Below, piece after piece: positions 48,625 to 57,079 of a stretch of 64,000 bases of DNA. The stretch comes from Luteimonas wenzhouensis (GTDB taxonomy: Bacteria; Pseudomonadota; Gammaproteobacteria; Xanthomonadales; Xanthomonadaceae). Below the pieces are notes generated by a model that saw only the letters and a list, made by a program, of their open reading frames with translations, did not search any database and was not told where the DNA came from. The stretch lies in assembly GCF_007859305.1 (NCBI RefSeq), contig NZ_VOHE01000003.1, forward strand, positions 310,001 through 374,000, read 5' to 3'. Made by a program: the position numbers and the translations under genes. Numbering within the stretch: the first letter of the stretch is position 1; every line of letters begins with the position of its first letter.

Positions 48625-49904
48625 GGGCGCATCCGAAGCGGCGCGGCGCGGCCGGCCTGTCACTGATCGAGCTGATGATCGCGCTGGCCATCGGCTCGCT
48701 GCTCATCCTCGCGCTGGTGGAGGTGTTCGCGGCCTCGCGCGCCGCGTACATGCTCGCGACCGGCCTGGCCCGGACCCAGGAGAACGGCCGGTTCGCGATC
48801 GACATCCTGCAGCGCGACCTGCGCATGGCCGGCCACGCGGGCTGCGTCAACGACCAGGCGCGCTTCCTGCCCGCCAACGTCACCGCCTCGCGCCCGGCCC
48901 TGATCTCGACCTTCCTCACCGACGACCAGCAGTTCAACGGCGACTACGCGGCGGTCGGGTCCCCGGGCCTGCGCTTCGACATGAGCATCACCGGCTACGA
49001 GGCGGTCAACACCGCCAGTGGCGACACGGTGTCGATCCCGGCGACCCCGGTGGTCGCGGGGCAAGGCGCCTGGACCGGGATGCCGGGAAACCTGTTCGCG
49101 GCCTTCCCGTCGGCGGCAAACGCGCCCGGGCGGCCGGTGACCAACAGCGATGTGCTGGTGCTGCGGTTCTTCGCGCCGACGGGAGTGCAGGTGGAGCAGT
49201 TCATCCCGGGCAACCCGGCCACGATCCGCTTCCCGCCCGCGCAGCAGGCGCGGCTGACCGAAGGGCTTTCGAACCCCGGGCTGTTCGCGATCGCCGACTG
49301 CATGCAGGCTGCGGTCTTCCAGGCCAGCAACACGCCGTTCACCGCCGCGCCATCGCCTGCCGGCACCATCACCGTGGCCACCGGCGGGCTGAACGCCTCG
49401 AGCTTCTTCGCGACCCCGCCGTTCACCAGCGGCCAGGCGATGCTCTACAGGGCCGAGAGCGTCATCTACTACGTCGGCATCAACGGCAACGGCAATCCTT
49501 CGCTGTACAGGATCCGGTTCGCCGCCCCGCCGGGCAGTGCCGCGGTCACGGCCATGGCGCCGGAGGAACTGGTGGAGGGCATCGAGTCGCTGCAGCTCGA
49601 GTTCGGGCAGGACAGCAACACCTCCGCCGCGCAGACGCCGACCGGCAACATCGCCAGCAGCGTGGTCGCCAGCGGCGTGCAGCCCGCCGGGGATCCGGAA
49701 ACCGCCTGGCGCCGGGTCGGCATGGTCCGGGTGGGGCTGCTCGCGCGCAGCACCGAACCGGCCTCGGCCGAGCAGCGCAACACCGGCGAGGGCACCACGC
49801 GCCTGTCGGCGGTGGGCGTGGTCTTCAACCCGCCCGACGATACCCGCTACCGCGCCGTCTACGAGGACACGGTTGCCCTGCGCAACCGGCTGTTCGGGAA
49901 CTGA
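48621..49904 (+). CDS. pilW: Type IV minor pilin PilW
   Basis: A 427-residue protein with leader VRAHPKRRGAAG cleaved before LSLIELMIALAIGSLL. PilW helps prime pilus assembly and export PilY1. The family segment ENGRFAIDILQRDLRMAGHAGC follows the helix (given as ENGRFAIDILQRDLR, MAGHAGC). Longer than the P. aeruginosa protein (about 274 aa), as is common in Xanthomonadaceae. The GTG start overlaps pilV (GTGA). Confidence 0.94.
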   Translation: MRAHPKRRGAAGLSLIELMIALAIGSLLILALVEVFAASRAAYMLATGLARTQENGRFAIDILQRDLRMAGHAGCVNDQARFLPANVTASRPALISTFLTDDQQFNGDYAAVGSPGLRFDMSITGYEAVNTASGDTVSIPATPVVAGQGAWTGMPGNLFAAFPSAANAPGRPVTNSDVLVLRFFAPTGVQVEQFIPGNPATIRFPPAQQARLTEGLSNPGLFAIADCMQAAVFQASNTPFTAAPSPAGTITVATGGLNASSFFATPPFTSGQAMLYRAESVIYYVGINGNGNPSLYRIRFAAPPGSAAVTAMAPEELVEGIESLQLEFGQDSNTSAAQTPTGNIASSVVASGVQPAGDPETAWRRVGMVRVGLLARSTEPASAEQRNTGEGTTRLSAVGVVFNPPDDTRYRAVYEDTVALRNRLFGN

Positions 49905-49913
49905 GCAAGCACC

Positions 49914-50381
49914 ATGAAGAACCATTCCAGCCTTTCCAGGTCCAGGCAATCGGGCGCCGTGCTGTACGTGGCGCTGATCATGCTGATCCTGCTGGCGCTG
50001 ATCGGCGTGATCGCGATGCAGGTGGCCAGCCTGCAGGAACGCATGTCGGCCAACTACCACGCCGGCAACATGGCCTTCCAGAACGCCGAATCCGCCGCCC
50101 GCCTGCAGGAGCGCGACCTGGACGCGCTGGTCAACGCCGGCCGCAACCCGCCGACCAACGTGGCGCCGACCAATTGCACCTACTCCTTCGACGCCGCGGC
50201 CTGGAACAGCAGCACGCCCTTCGTGCGTCGCCTCGACCTGTGCTTCTCCTGGGGCGCGCTCGACCTGCCCGCGGACGAGGCGGAGCGGACCGACCAGATC
50301 TACCAGGTCACGGCCTACAGCCGCGACCGCCCGATCTTCCCCTCATCCGAATCGGTGGTCGACACCGTGTTCATCCCCTGA
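49914..50381 (+). CDS. pilX: Type IV minor pilin PilX
   Basis: A 155-residue protein with leader MKNHSSLSRSRQSG and a hydrophobic helix (AVLYVALIMLILLALIGVIA). As usual for PilX, the Glu+5 region deviates from the major pilin rule. The motif SLQERMSANYHAGNMAFQNAE follows (in parts: SLQERMSANY, MAFQNAESAA), diagnostic of PilX. It connects PilY1 to the minor pilin tip complex. Confidence 0.93.
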   Translation: MKNHSSLSRSRQSGAVLYVALIMLILLALIGVIAMQVASLQERMSANYHAGNMAFQNAESAARLQERDLDALVNAGRNPPTNVAPTNCTYSFDAAAWNSSTPFVRRLDLCFSWGALDLPADEAERTDQIYQVTAYSRDRPIFPSSESVVDTVFIP

Positions 50382-50402
50382 GCACGGGACGAGGAAGCAG
50401 AC

Positions 50403-53400
50403 ATGAGCCACAGCACAGTCCTTCGCGTCGGCATCGTAGGCCTCGCGGTCGCCCTGCTCGGGATCCGCAGCGCGAGCGTCCAGTCCGACACGGTCTACTT
50501 CGCCGGCTCGCCGCCGACCATCGCCCAGACGCCGCTGTACCTCGACGACGCGGTGCCGCCGTTGAACATGCTGGTGATGGGCAAGGACCACAAGATCTAC
50601 TACGAGGCCTACAACGACGCCTCCGACCTGGACGGCGACGGCATCCTCGACGTCGGCTACCGCGGCTTCGAGCTCAAGAACCCGGCGCCGACCGACGGCA
50701 GTTCGCGCTTCAAGATCGACTATTACGGCTACTTCAACTCGTATGCCTGCTACAGCTGGCAGACCGATCGCTTCGTGCCGGTCGCGGCCGCCCCGAACAA
50801 GACCTGCTCCGGCAGCTGGAGCGGCGACTTCCTGAACTACCTCACCATGTCGCGGATGGACGCGCTGCGCCGCGTCCTCTACGGCGGCTGGCGGCAGGTG
50901 GACACGCAGGACGAGACCATCCTGCAGGGCGCCTTCTTCCCCCAGGACGCGCACAGCTGGGGCAAGGAGTACCAGAGCATCGAGCGCGACGGCTACGACA
51001 TCCGCGACTACGCGCCGCTGCCCCTGCCGGCGCCCAACAAGTACCACCTGTTCGCCGTCACCACCGTGAGCGACAGCAGCGCGGGGTTCCCGGACTACAC
51101 CGCGCCGATGTTCCGGGTGCTGCAGAACAGCGACTTCCGCGTGTGGAACTGGCTGTCGATCGAAGGGCCGGTGGCCGGCAACCGCTGCTTCAACGCGAGC
51201 AACACCCGCGTCGATTGCGTGAACAACGCCGCGGCGAGCTGGCAGCTGGTTCCGTCGTCGGCGCTGCAGAACCTGCAGATCTCGACCTGGCGGCGGCCGA
51301 ACAATGTCGGCAGTCCGGCCGACCTGGCAGGCATGAACGACCTGTTCAACCAGTACGCGGTCTCGAGCCACCTGTGCGGTAGCGGCACGGTCACGCAGAT
51401 CAACAAGACGAACTCGGGCAACCCGTTCACGGGCAACAGCTGCGGACACGACAATTACCTGACGCGCATCACCGGCCAGATCGTCATCCCCGCGGATGGC
51501 ACCTACCGGTTCGCGGTGGACGGCGATGACGCCGTCGACCTGTTCATCGACGGCAACCACGTCGTGGGCTGGTACGGTGGCCACGCGAACGACCGCAGCA
51601 ACGGCGGCCTCAACAGCCACTCGGCGAGCGTCACGCTCAGCGCGGGCGTCCACACCATCGAGTTCCGCCACGAAGAGGCCACCGGCGACGACAGCTGGGG
51701 CCTGTTCTGGCAGGACAGCTCGAGCGCGGCCAGCCGCCAGGATTACCTGGTCCGGGTGCAGGCCTGCCGTGGCGGGGACGCATATGCCGACCTGCGCGAG
51801 AGCGTGTGCAAGGCCTACGGCACGGCCGACAACCCGATCTACAAGCCGACCGGCATCCTCCACGACTATGGCGAGACCCGGAAGATGTTCTTCGGCCTGA
51901 TCACCGGGTCGCAGGCGAACAACCTCGAAGGCGGCGTCCTGCGCAGCAACATCGAGGACTTCAACCGCGAGATCGATCCGGACACGGGCATCTTCCGCGC
52001 CAACGTCGAAGGCATCGTCCGCAGCATCGACCGCCTGCGCATGATCGGCGGCGGCTACAACAGCGGGGTCACCAACAACCTCAACGGCGACACCAACTGG
52101 AACTGGGCGAACACGGCCCACGGGGTCGGCGGCTACTGCGAATCCCAGGGCGGCCGCGCCCTGAGGAACGGCGAATGCCGCATGTGGGGCAACCCGATCG
52201 CGGAGATGCTGTACGAGGGGCTGCGCTACTTCGCCGGGGCGGCCACGCCGACCACCCGCTTCTCCAGCGGCGGCAGCAGCCAGGGCCAGGCCGAGGACAA
52301 CCGGCTGGGCCTGCCGGCCCCGGCCTGGCGCGACCCGTACTCCGACACGGTGGTCGACGGCGTGACCACGCACACGGCCTATCCGTCGTGCGCGCGCCCG
52401 CACATGACCATCATCAGCGACATCAACCCCAGCTACGACGGCGACCTGCCGGGCAGTGCCTTCGAGGACGCGATCACGACCGTCAACAACACGCCCGCCA
52501 CGATCAGCGGCTTCAATGCCGCCGAGGAGGGCGCGGCGATCTGGAATGCCGAGTTCGGCGGGCCGCAGACGGTCTTCATCGGCGAAGTGCTCGGCGACGG
52601 CGGGGTGCTGGTCAACGACGGCGCGCCGACGGCGAAGACCGCCTCGAGCTTCGGCACCATCCGCGGCCTGTCGCCGGAGGAGCCGACCAAGCGCGGCACC
52701 TACTATTCCGCGAGTGTCGCCCGGTTCGGGCGCAACACCGACGTGAACCCGGCGCCCGGGAACCAGAACGTCAACACCTACTCGATCGCGCTCGCGTCCC
52801 CGCTGCCGCAGATCGCGTTCCCGGTGGGCGGCCGCTGGGTCACCCTGCTGCCCTTCGCCAAGACGGTCAGCGGCACGTTCGGCGAGAACCCGATCAAGCC
52901 CACCAACACCATCGTCGACTTCTACGTCGAGGACTTCCAGAACTTCCCCGGCCAGCCGGTGGACCCGGCAGTCAACGGCGGCCGGCCCAGCGCGGTGTTC
53001 CGGATCAACTACGAGGACGTCGAGCAGGGCAACGACCACGACATGGACATGATCGTGCGCTACCAGGTCGTGGCCAACGCCGACAACACCGTGACGGTCA
53101 CGCTCGACTCGGAGTACGCCGCGGGAAGCGCGAACCAGAATGCCGGGTACGTCATCTCGGGAACCACCCAGGATGGCGTGTACCTCGAGGTCCGCGACCG
53201 CGACAGCGCGCAGAACACCTCGGTGTATGAACTCAACACCCCGAGCGGCGTGTGGGCCGGCGGCTGCATCGGCGCCACCAACACCTGGCCGTGCAACCAG
53301 GGCCTCGGCCTGGCCTCCACGCGGACTTTCACCCCCGGCGACGCGGGTCGCGGGGTCCAGCTCAGGGATCCGCTGTGGTACGCGGCCAAGTACGGATCGC

Positions 53401-55721
53401 CGACCCCGACGGCCTGGGACGCGGATGGTGACGGTGATCCCGACAACTACTTCCTGGTCACCAACCCGCTCAACCTGCGCGCGCAGCTGTCCAGGGCGTT
53501 CGACGACATCGCCAGCTACAGCATCGACGCGGGCAGCCAGACCCTGACCGGCGCCCGCGTGGGCAGCGGCTCGTTCACCCTGGTGCCCAGCTTCCAGCGC
53601 GACCGGGACGGCAAGGACTGGTTCGGCAACCTGTCCGCGGTCGCGATCACGCCGGAGGGCACGCTGGTCGACACCGAGCTGTGGAATGCGCAGGCCAAGC
53701 TGCCGGCGCATGGCTCGCGAAGGATCCACACGGTGGTCCAGCCGGGAGCCAACAACGCGGTGCAGGCGGTCGAGTTCCGCGGCGACAACACCAACCTGGG
53801 CCCGGACGATCCGTCCAAGCTGGCCAGGCTGGGGATCACCGGTTCGCTGTCGACCCTGCCCAACGCCTATGGCGCGGTCTATGACGCCGCGGCGATCGTC
53901 GACTACCTGCGCGGCGACCAGTCGCGCGAGAGCGGACGCCCCGGCGTGGGCAACACCCTGCGGGCGCGGACATCGGTGCTCGGCGACATCGTCAACTCCG
54001 AGCCGGTGATCGCCTCGCCCCGGTCCGACTTCGGCTACGGGAGCTTCAACGATCCCATGTTCTCCGGGTACGCCGGCGAGAACGGCTACCTGGAGCAGAA
54101 GGCGTCGCGGCCGACGGTGGTCTACGTCGGCGCCAACGACGGCATGCTGCACGCGTTCAACGGCAATACCGTGCCGTGCGACGCCGGCGATCCCAACAGC
54201 GTGGCGTGCGCGCATCCGGCCGCCGGCAGCGAGATGTTCGCCTTCATCCCGCAGGAGTCGCTGCGGCGGATGGGCGCGCTCGCGCTCCCGGACTCCCTGT
54301 ACGAGCACCGCTACTACGTCGACGGCCAGCTGATGGTCACCGACGCCAAGGACGCGACCGGTGCCTGGAGGACGGTCCTCGTCGGCTCCATGGGCGGCGG
54401 CGGCCGTTCGGTGTTCGCGCTCGACGTCAGCAACCCCGAAGGGTTCGGCAACGGCAGCGTGCTGTGGGAGCTCAACAGCAGCGTCGACCAGGACATCGGC
54501 CACGTGTACGGCCGGCCGCTGCTGCTGCCGCTGGAGAACGACCGCTGGGGCGTGCTGTTCGGAAATGGCTACGGCGGCAACACCAGCGACCCGTCGCTGT
54601 ATGTGGTGGATGCCTTCACCGGTCAGCTGATCGCCAAGCTGACGGCCGACGACGGCCATCGGGCCAGCAATGCCGGCACGCCCCTGTCGAACTGGATCTG
54701 TTCGGTCACCGGGCTGCTGTGCGCGGAGGTCGACCATCCGTTCAACGGGCTGGGCCAGATCACCGCCATCGACCGCGATGGCAACGGCAAGGCCGATACC
54801 GTCTATGGCGGCGACCTGCAGGGCAACGTCTGGAAGTTCGACCTGAGCGGCGATTCCGCGGCCAACTGGGAAGTCGCGCTGGGCGGGCAGCCGCTGGTCA
54901 CGGCGATCGCCTCCAACGGCGAGCGGCAGCCGGTGACCGGGGGGCTGCGCGTGTCGGCGGGCCCCGGCTCGGGCGTGATGGTCTACTTCGGCACCGGTCG
55001 CTACTTCCTCGACGGCGACAACGAGATCCCGCAGGAGCCCGACGTGCAGTCGCTGTACGGCGTGTTCGACAACGACACCCCGATCGTGATCGCCGACGAA
55101 ACCCAGAAGGACGTGGTCCTGCAGCGCCAGTGGATCCAGGCCGAGGTCGAGACCAACATCGATACCGACGGCGACGGGGTGAACGATACCCGCACCGTGA
55201 CCCGTAACATCAGCCGCAACCGGGTGAGCTACTACGGACCCAACGCCAAGCGAGGCTGGTACCTGGACCTGGTCGTGGACAACGAGGATGGCACGGCGTC
55301 GGGCACGGACCTGCGGCCCGAGGGCGAACGCTTCATCGCCACCCCCAGGATCCAGAGCGGCCGCGTGTTCTTCACCACCTTCTCGCCCACCGGCGACAGC
55401 TGCGATCCGGGAGGGACCAACATCGTCTACGCGCTCGACCTGCTGTCGGGATCGGGCGCGCTGAGCAACGTGCGTTCGGTAGGATCCGAGGCCGCTGCGT
55501 GCACCGGTCCCAACTGCGGGGCCGTGCAGATCCCGGAAGGCGGAGCCCCGATCACCAGCACCTCGGTGGCGGCGATCAACCCGACCCGCTACGTCACCAA
55601 CCCGGCCTGCACCCCGGGCGTGGACTGCCCGACGTTCGAGGAATGCCAGGTGGTGATCTACCCGGGCGCGTTCGTCCTGCCGAGGCCATGCGGGAGGCAG
55701 TCGTGGCGACAGCTCAGGTGA
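50403..55721 (+). CDS. pilY1: Type IV pilus tip adhesin/assembly factor PilY1 with PA14-like module
   Basis: A 1772-residue exported protein (signal peptide ~1-27). The C-terminal half (~1190-1690) is the PilY1 beta-propeller domain: PTVVYVGANDGMLHAFNG, SMGGGGRSVFALDV and the Ca-binding loop DRDGNGKADTVYGGD (~1457-1471). Unlike PilY1 of P. aeruginosa, I see no vWA MIDAS motif (DxSxS) in the N-terminal part. Instead there is an EF-like loop DLDGDGILD (~78) and a PA14-like module (~355-440: IPADGTYRFAVDGDDAVDLF, GVHTIEFRHEE, GLFWQDSS). PilY1 promotes pilus extension and surface adhesion. It lies 21 bp after pilX. Confidence 0.95.
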   Translation: MSHSTVLRVGIVGLAVALLGIRSASVQSDTVYFAGSPPTIAQTPLYLDDAVPPLNMLVMGKDHKIYYEAYNDASDLDGDGILDVGYRGFELKNPAPTDGSSRFKIDYYGYFNSYACYSWQTDRFVPVAAAPNKTCSGSWSGDFLNYLTMSRMDALRRVLYGGWRQVDTQDETILQGAFFPQDAHSWGKEYQSIERDGYDIRDYAPLPLPAPNKYHLFAVTTVSDSSAGFPDYTAPMFRVLQNSDFRVWNWLSIEGPVAGNRCFNASNTRVDCVNNAAASWQLVPSSALQNLQISTWRRPNNVGSPADLAGMNDLFNQYAVSSHLCGSGTVTQINKTNSGNPFTGNSCGHDNYLTRITGQIVIPADGTYRFAVDGDDAVDLFIDGNHVVGWYGGHANDRSNGGLNSHSASVTLSAGVHTIEFRHEEATGDDSWGLFWQDSSSAASRQDYLVRVQACRGGDAYADLRESVCKAYGTADNPIYKPTGILHDYGETRKMFFGLITGSQANNLEGGVLRSNIEDFNREIDPDTGIFRANVEGIVRSIDRLRMIGGGYNSGVTNNLNGDTNWNWANTAHGVGGYCESQGGRALRNGECRMWGNPIAEMLYEGLRYFAGAATPTTRFSSGGSSQGQAEDNRLGLPAPAWRDPYSDTVVDGVTTHTAYPSCARPHMTIISDINPSYDGDLPGSAFEDAITTVNNTPATISGFNAAEEGAAIWNAEFGGPQTVFIGEVLGDGGVLVNDGAPTAKTASSFGTIRGLSPEEPTKRGTYYSASVARFGRNTDVNPAPGNQNVNTYSIALASPLPQIAFPVGGRWVTLLPFAKTVSGTFGENPIKPTNTIVDFYVEDFQNFPGQPVDPAVNGGRPSAVFRINYEDVEQGNDHDMDMIVRYQVVANADNTVTVTLDSEYAAGSANQNAGYVISGTTQDGVYLEVRDRDSAQNTSVYELNTPSGVWAGGCIGATNTWPCNQGLGLASTRTFTPGDAGRGVQLRDPLWYAAKYGSPTPTAWDADGDGDPDNYFLVTNPLNLRAQLSRAFDDIASYSIDAGSQTLTGARVGSGSFTLVPSFQRDRDGKDWFGNLSAVAITPEGTLVDTELWNAQAKLPAHGSRRIHTVVQPGANNAVQAVEFRGDNTNLGPDDPSKLARLGITGSLSTLPNAYGAVYDAAAIVDYLRGDQSRESGRPGVGNTLRARTSVLGDIVNSEPVIASPRSDFGYGSFNDPMFSGYAGENGYLEQKASRPTVVYVGANDGMLHAFNGNTVPCDAGDPNSVACAHPAAGSEMFAFIPQESLRRMGALALPDSLYEHRYYVDGQLMVTDAKDATGAWRTVLVGSMGGGGRSVFALDVSNPEGFGNGSVLWELNSSVDQDIGHVYGRPLLLPLENDRWGVLFGNGYGGNTSDPSLYVVDAFTGQLIAKLTADDGHRASNAGTPLSNWICSVTGLLCAEVDHPFNGLGQITAIDRDGNGKADTVYGGDLQGNVWKFDLSGDSAANWEVALGGQPLVTAIASNGERQPVTGGLRVSAGPGSGVMVYFGTGRYFLDGDNEIPQEPDVQSLYGVFDNDTPIVIADETQKDVVLQRQWIQAEVETNIDTDGDGVNDTRTVTRNISRNRVSYYGPNAKRGWYLDLVVDNEDGTASGTDLRPEGERFIATPRIQSGRVFFTTFSPTGDSCDPGGTNIVYALDLLSGSGALSNVRSVGSEAAACTGPNCGAVQIPEGGAPITSTSVAAINPTRYVTNPACTPGVDCPTFEECQVVIYPGAFVLPRPCGRQSWRQLR

Positions 55722-55753
55722 ACCAGCGGCACTGGATCCAAGGGGAAACGAAC

Positions 55754-56209
55754 GTGCGACGTGAACCGACCATCACAGGAAGGCGGGGCCATCGGCAGCA
55801 GGGGTTCACCCTGATCGAGCTGATGATCGTGGTGGCGATCGTGGGCGTGCTGGTCGCGATCGCCTATCCCTCCTATACCGACAGCGTGCGCAAGGGCAAG
55901 CGCGGCCAGGCCAAGGGGCAGCTGGTGGAACTGGCGCAGCGCGCCGAGCGCTACCGGACCGTGAACAACGGCTCGTTCGCGGGCTTCTGGGACACGGTGC
56001 CGAGCACGGACCGGCGCTCCCCGAAGGAAGGTACGGTGGCCTACACCCTGGACTTCGCGGCTACCGATGGCGGGGCCGGCTTCACCCTGTCGGCCGTCCC
56101 GCAGGGCGCGCAGACTGCGGACACGCGCTGCATGACCCTGACGCTGACCGATACCGGCAAGAAGGGCGTGACCGGCGGGGCCACCGGGACGGTCGCGGAC
56201 TGCTGGTAG
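55754..56209 (+). CDS. pilE: Type IV minor pilin PilE
   Basis: A 151-residue pilin-like protein with leader ending GHRQQG before FTLIELMIVVAIVGVLVAIA. Two Cys near the C-terminus (TRCMTL, ADCW) form the D-region disulfide. GTG 55754 is preferred because AAGGGG lies 7-8 bases upstream; an in-frame ATG at 55688 would overlap pilY1 and give an unusually long leader. Last gene of the minor pilin operon. Confidence 0.93.
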   Translation: MRREPTITGRRGHRQQGFTLIELMIVVAIVGVLVAIAYPSYTDSVRKGKRGQAKGQLVELAQRAERYRTVNNGSFAGFWDTVPSTDRRSPKEGTVAYTLDFAATDGGAGFTLSAVPQGAQTADTRCMTLTLTDTGKKGVTGGATGTVADCW

Positions 56210-56242
56210 CGACCTGGCCTCGGCAGGCGAAGGCCGGAAACA

Positions 56243-56270
56243 GGGAAGCCGCGGCAGGCCGCGGCTTCCC
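56243..56270. terminator. Hairpin between pilE and tRNA-Asn
   Basis: GGGAAGCCGCGG-CAGG-CCGCGGCTTCCC is a perfect 12-bp stem. On the plus strand it follows pilE by 33 bp; on the minus strand it follows the tRNA-Asn gene and is followed by CTGTTTCC. It may end both transcripts. Confidence 0.6.
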
Positions 56271-56282
56271 TGGATCATGAAC

Positions 56283-56359
56283 TGGCGCCCGAAGTTGGAC
56301 TCGAACCAACGACCCCCTGATTAACAGTCAAGTGCTCTAACCGGCTGAGCTATTCGGGC
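56283..56359 (-). tRNA. tRNA-Asn (anticodon GTT)
   Basis: A 77-nt cloverleaf including encoded CCA. The acceptor stem GCCCGAA/TTCGGGC is perfect, the D-arm AGCTCAGCCGGTTAGAGC and T-arm GGTTCGAGTCC are standard, and the anticodon loop CTGTTAATC places GTT (complement of 56323-56325) at positions 34-36. Confidence 0.97.
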
Positions 56360-56369
56360 GGGGAGGGCC

Positions 56370-56397
56370 ATTTTAGTGGCTGCCCCGGCAAGGTCAA
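56370..56397 (-). promoter_or_regulatory. Sigma-70 promoter of tRNA-Asn
   Basis: On the minus strand TTGACC (complement of 56392-56397), a 16-bp spacer and TAAAAT (complement of 56370-56375) end 10 bp upstream of the mature tRNA. Close to consensus; it lies just past the stop of the upstream FimT-like gene. Confidence 0.8.
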
Positions 56398-56405
56398 GGC
56401 AAGCC

Positions 56406-56933
56406 TCAGCCCGCGGGGCAGGGCAGGCCGGCGGCCGGGCGGGTGCTGCGGGCACGGCCGTGGTTGTTGACCACCACCTGGCCTGCGACCGAGCCGTGCC
56501 GGCACACGTGGACGGTCAGATTGGAGTGGGCGCTGCGCCCGTCCCTCTGGTAGCGCAGGTACGGCCTCGAGGATCGCAGGGCGAATCCCGGCCCGGTCGG
56601 GGCATCGGTGGCCCGCAGGACCTGCTCCGCGGCGCCCGGCCGGCGGTCGCCGTCGAGGTCCACGAAGACCAGCCACCCCCGGCTCCAGTCCGACGCCGTG
56701 CTGCAGCCGCCCGACCGGTCCATCGGGCAGACCACCACCTGCTCGCCACGGATCACCGCGGTGCTCCGGGCCATGGCCATGTCGGCCATGAGCAGGTGCA
56801 GCGCCAGGGTGACCCGGTTGCGCTGGATCGCCTCGGCGAACGCGGGCACGCCCGCCAGCACGAGGCTCGCCGCCAGCGCGAGCACGACCATGGCCTCGAT
56901 CAGCGAGAGCCCCCGGATCCGTTCATGCATCAT
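56406..56933 (-). CDS. Second FimT/GspH-like type IV pseudopilin
   Basis: A 175-residue pseudopilin with leader MMHERIRG cleaved before [20 protein letters not shown], Glu at +5. The FimT-type region [20 protein letters not shown] and paired cysteines ([25 protein letters not shown]) follow. It is a paralogue of the FimT gene at 47621, but lies on the opposite strand, apart from the operon. It may give the pilus or a type II-like system an alternative tip subunit. Start is ATG 56933 (a second ATG follows at once). Confidence 0.88.
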   Translation of the reverse strand: MMHERIRGLSLIEAMVVLALAASLVLAGVPAFAEAIQRNRVTLALHLLMADMAMARSTAVIRGEQVVVCPMDRSGGCSTASDWSRGWLVFVDLDGDRRPGAAEQVLRATDAPTGPGFALRSSRPYLRYQRDGRSAHSNLTVHVCRHGSVAGQVVVNNHGRARSTRPAAGLPCPAG

Positions 56934-57079
56934 TCTGCTCCGTCCATGGGCAGGCCCGCAGTGTCGGCGACCGTCGGCCGCCGGGGGATCGGCGGGAGCG
57001 GCGGTCCGGGGTAGGAAAACGCCGCGCCAGCCCCCATCCACGTGGATCGCTACACTGGACGGCCCGCCCGACGCCCCCG

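Noticed and set aside
50343-54737. A 1464-codon open frame on the minus strand across pilY1
   Set aside because: Antisense shadow of pilY1 caused by codon bias; no domain, signal or ribosome-binding site.
55688-55753. Earlier ATG start for pilE
   Set aside because: It overlaps pilY1 and would give a leader of about 39 residues; GTG 55754 has a strong ribosome-binding site and a normal leader.
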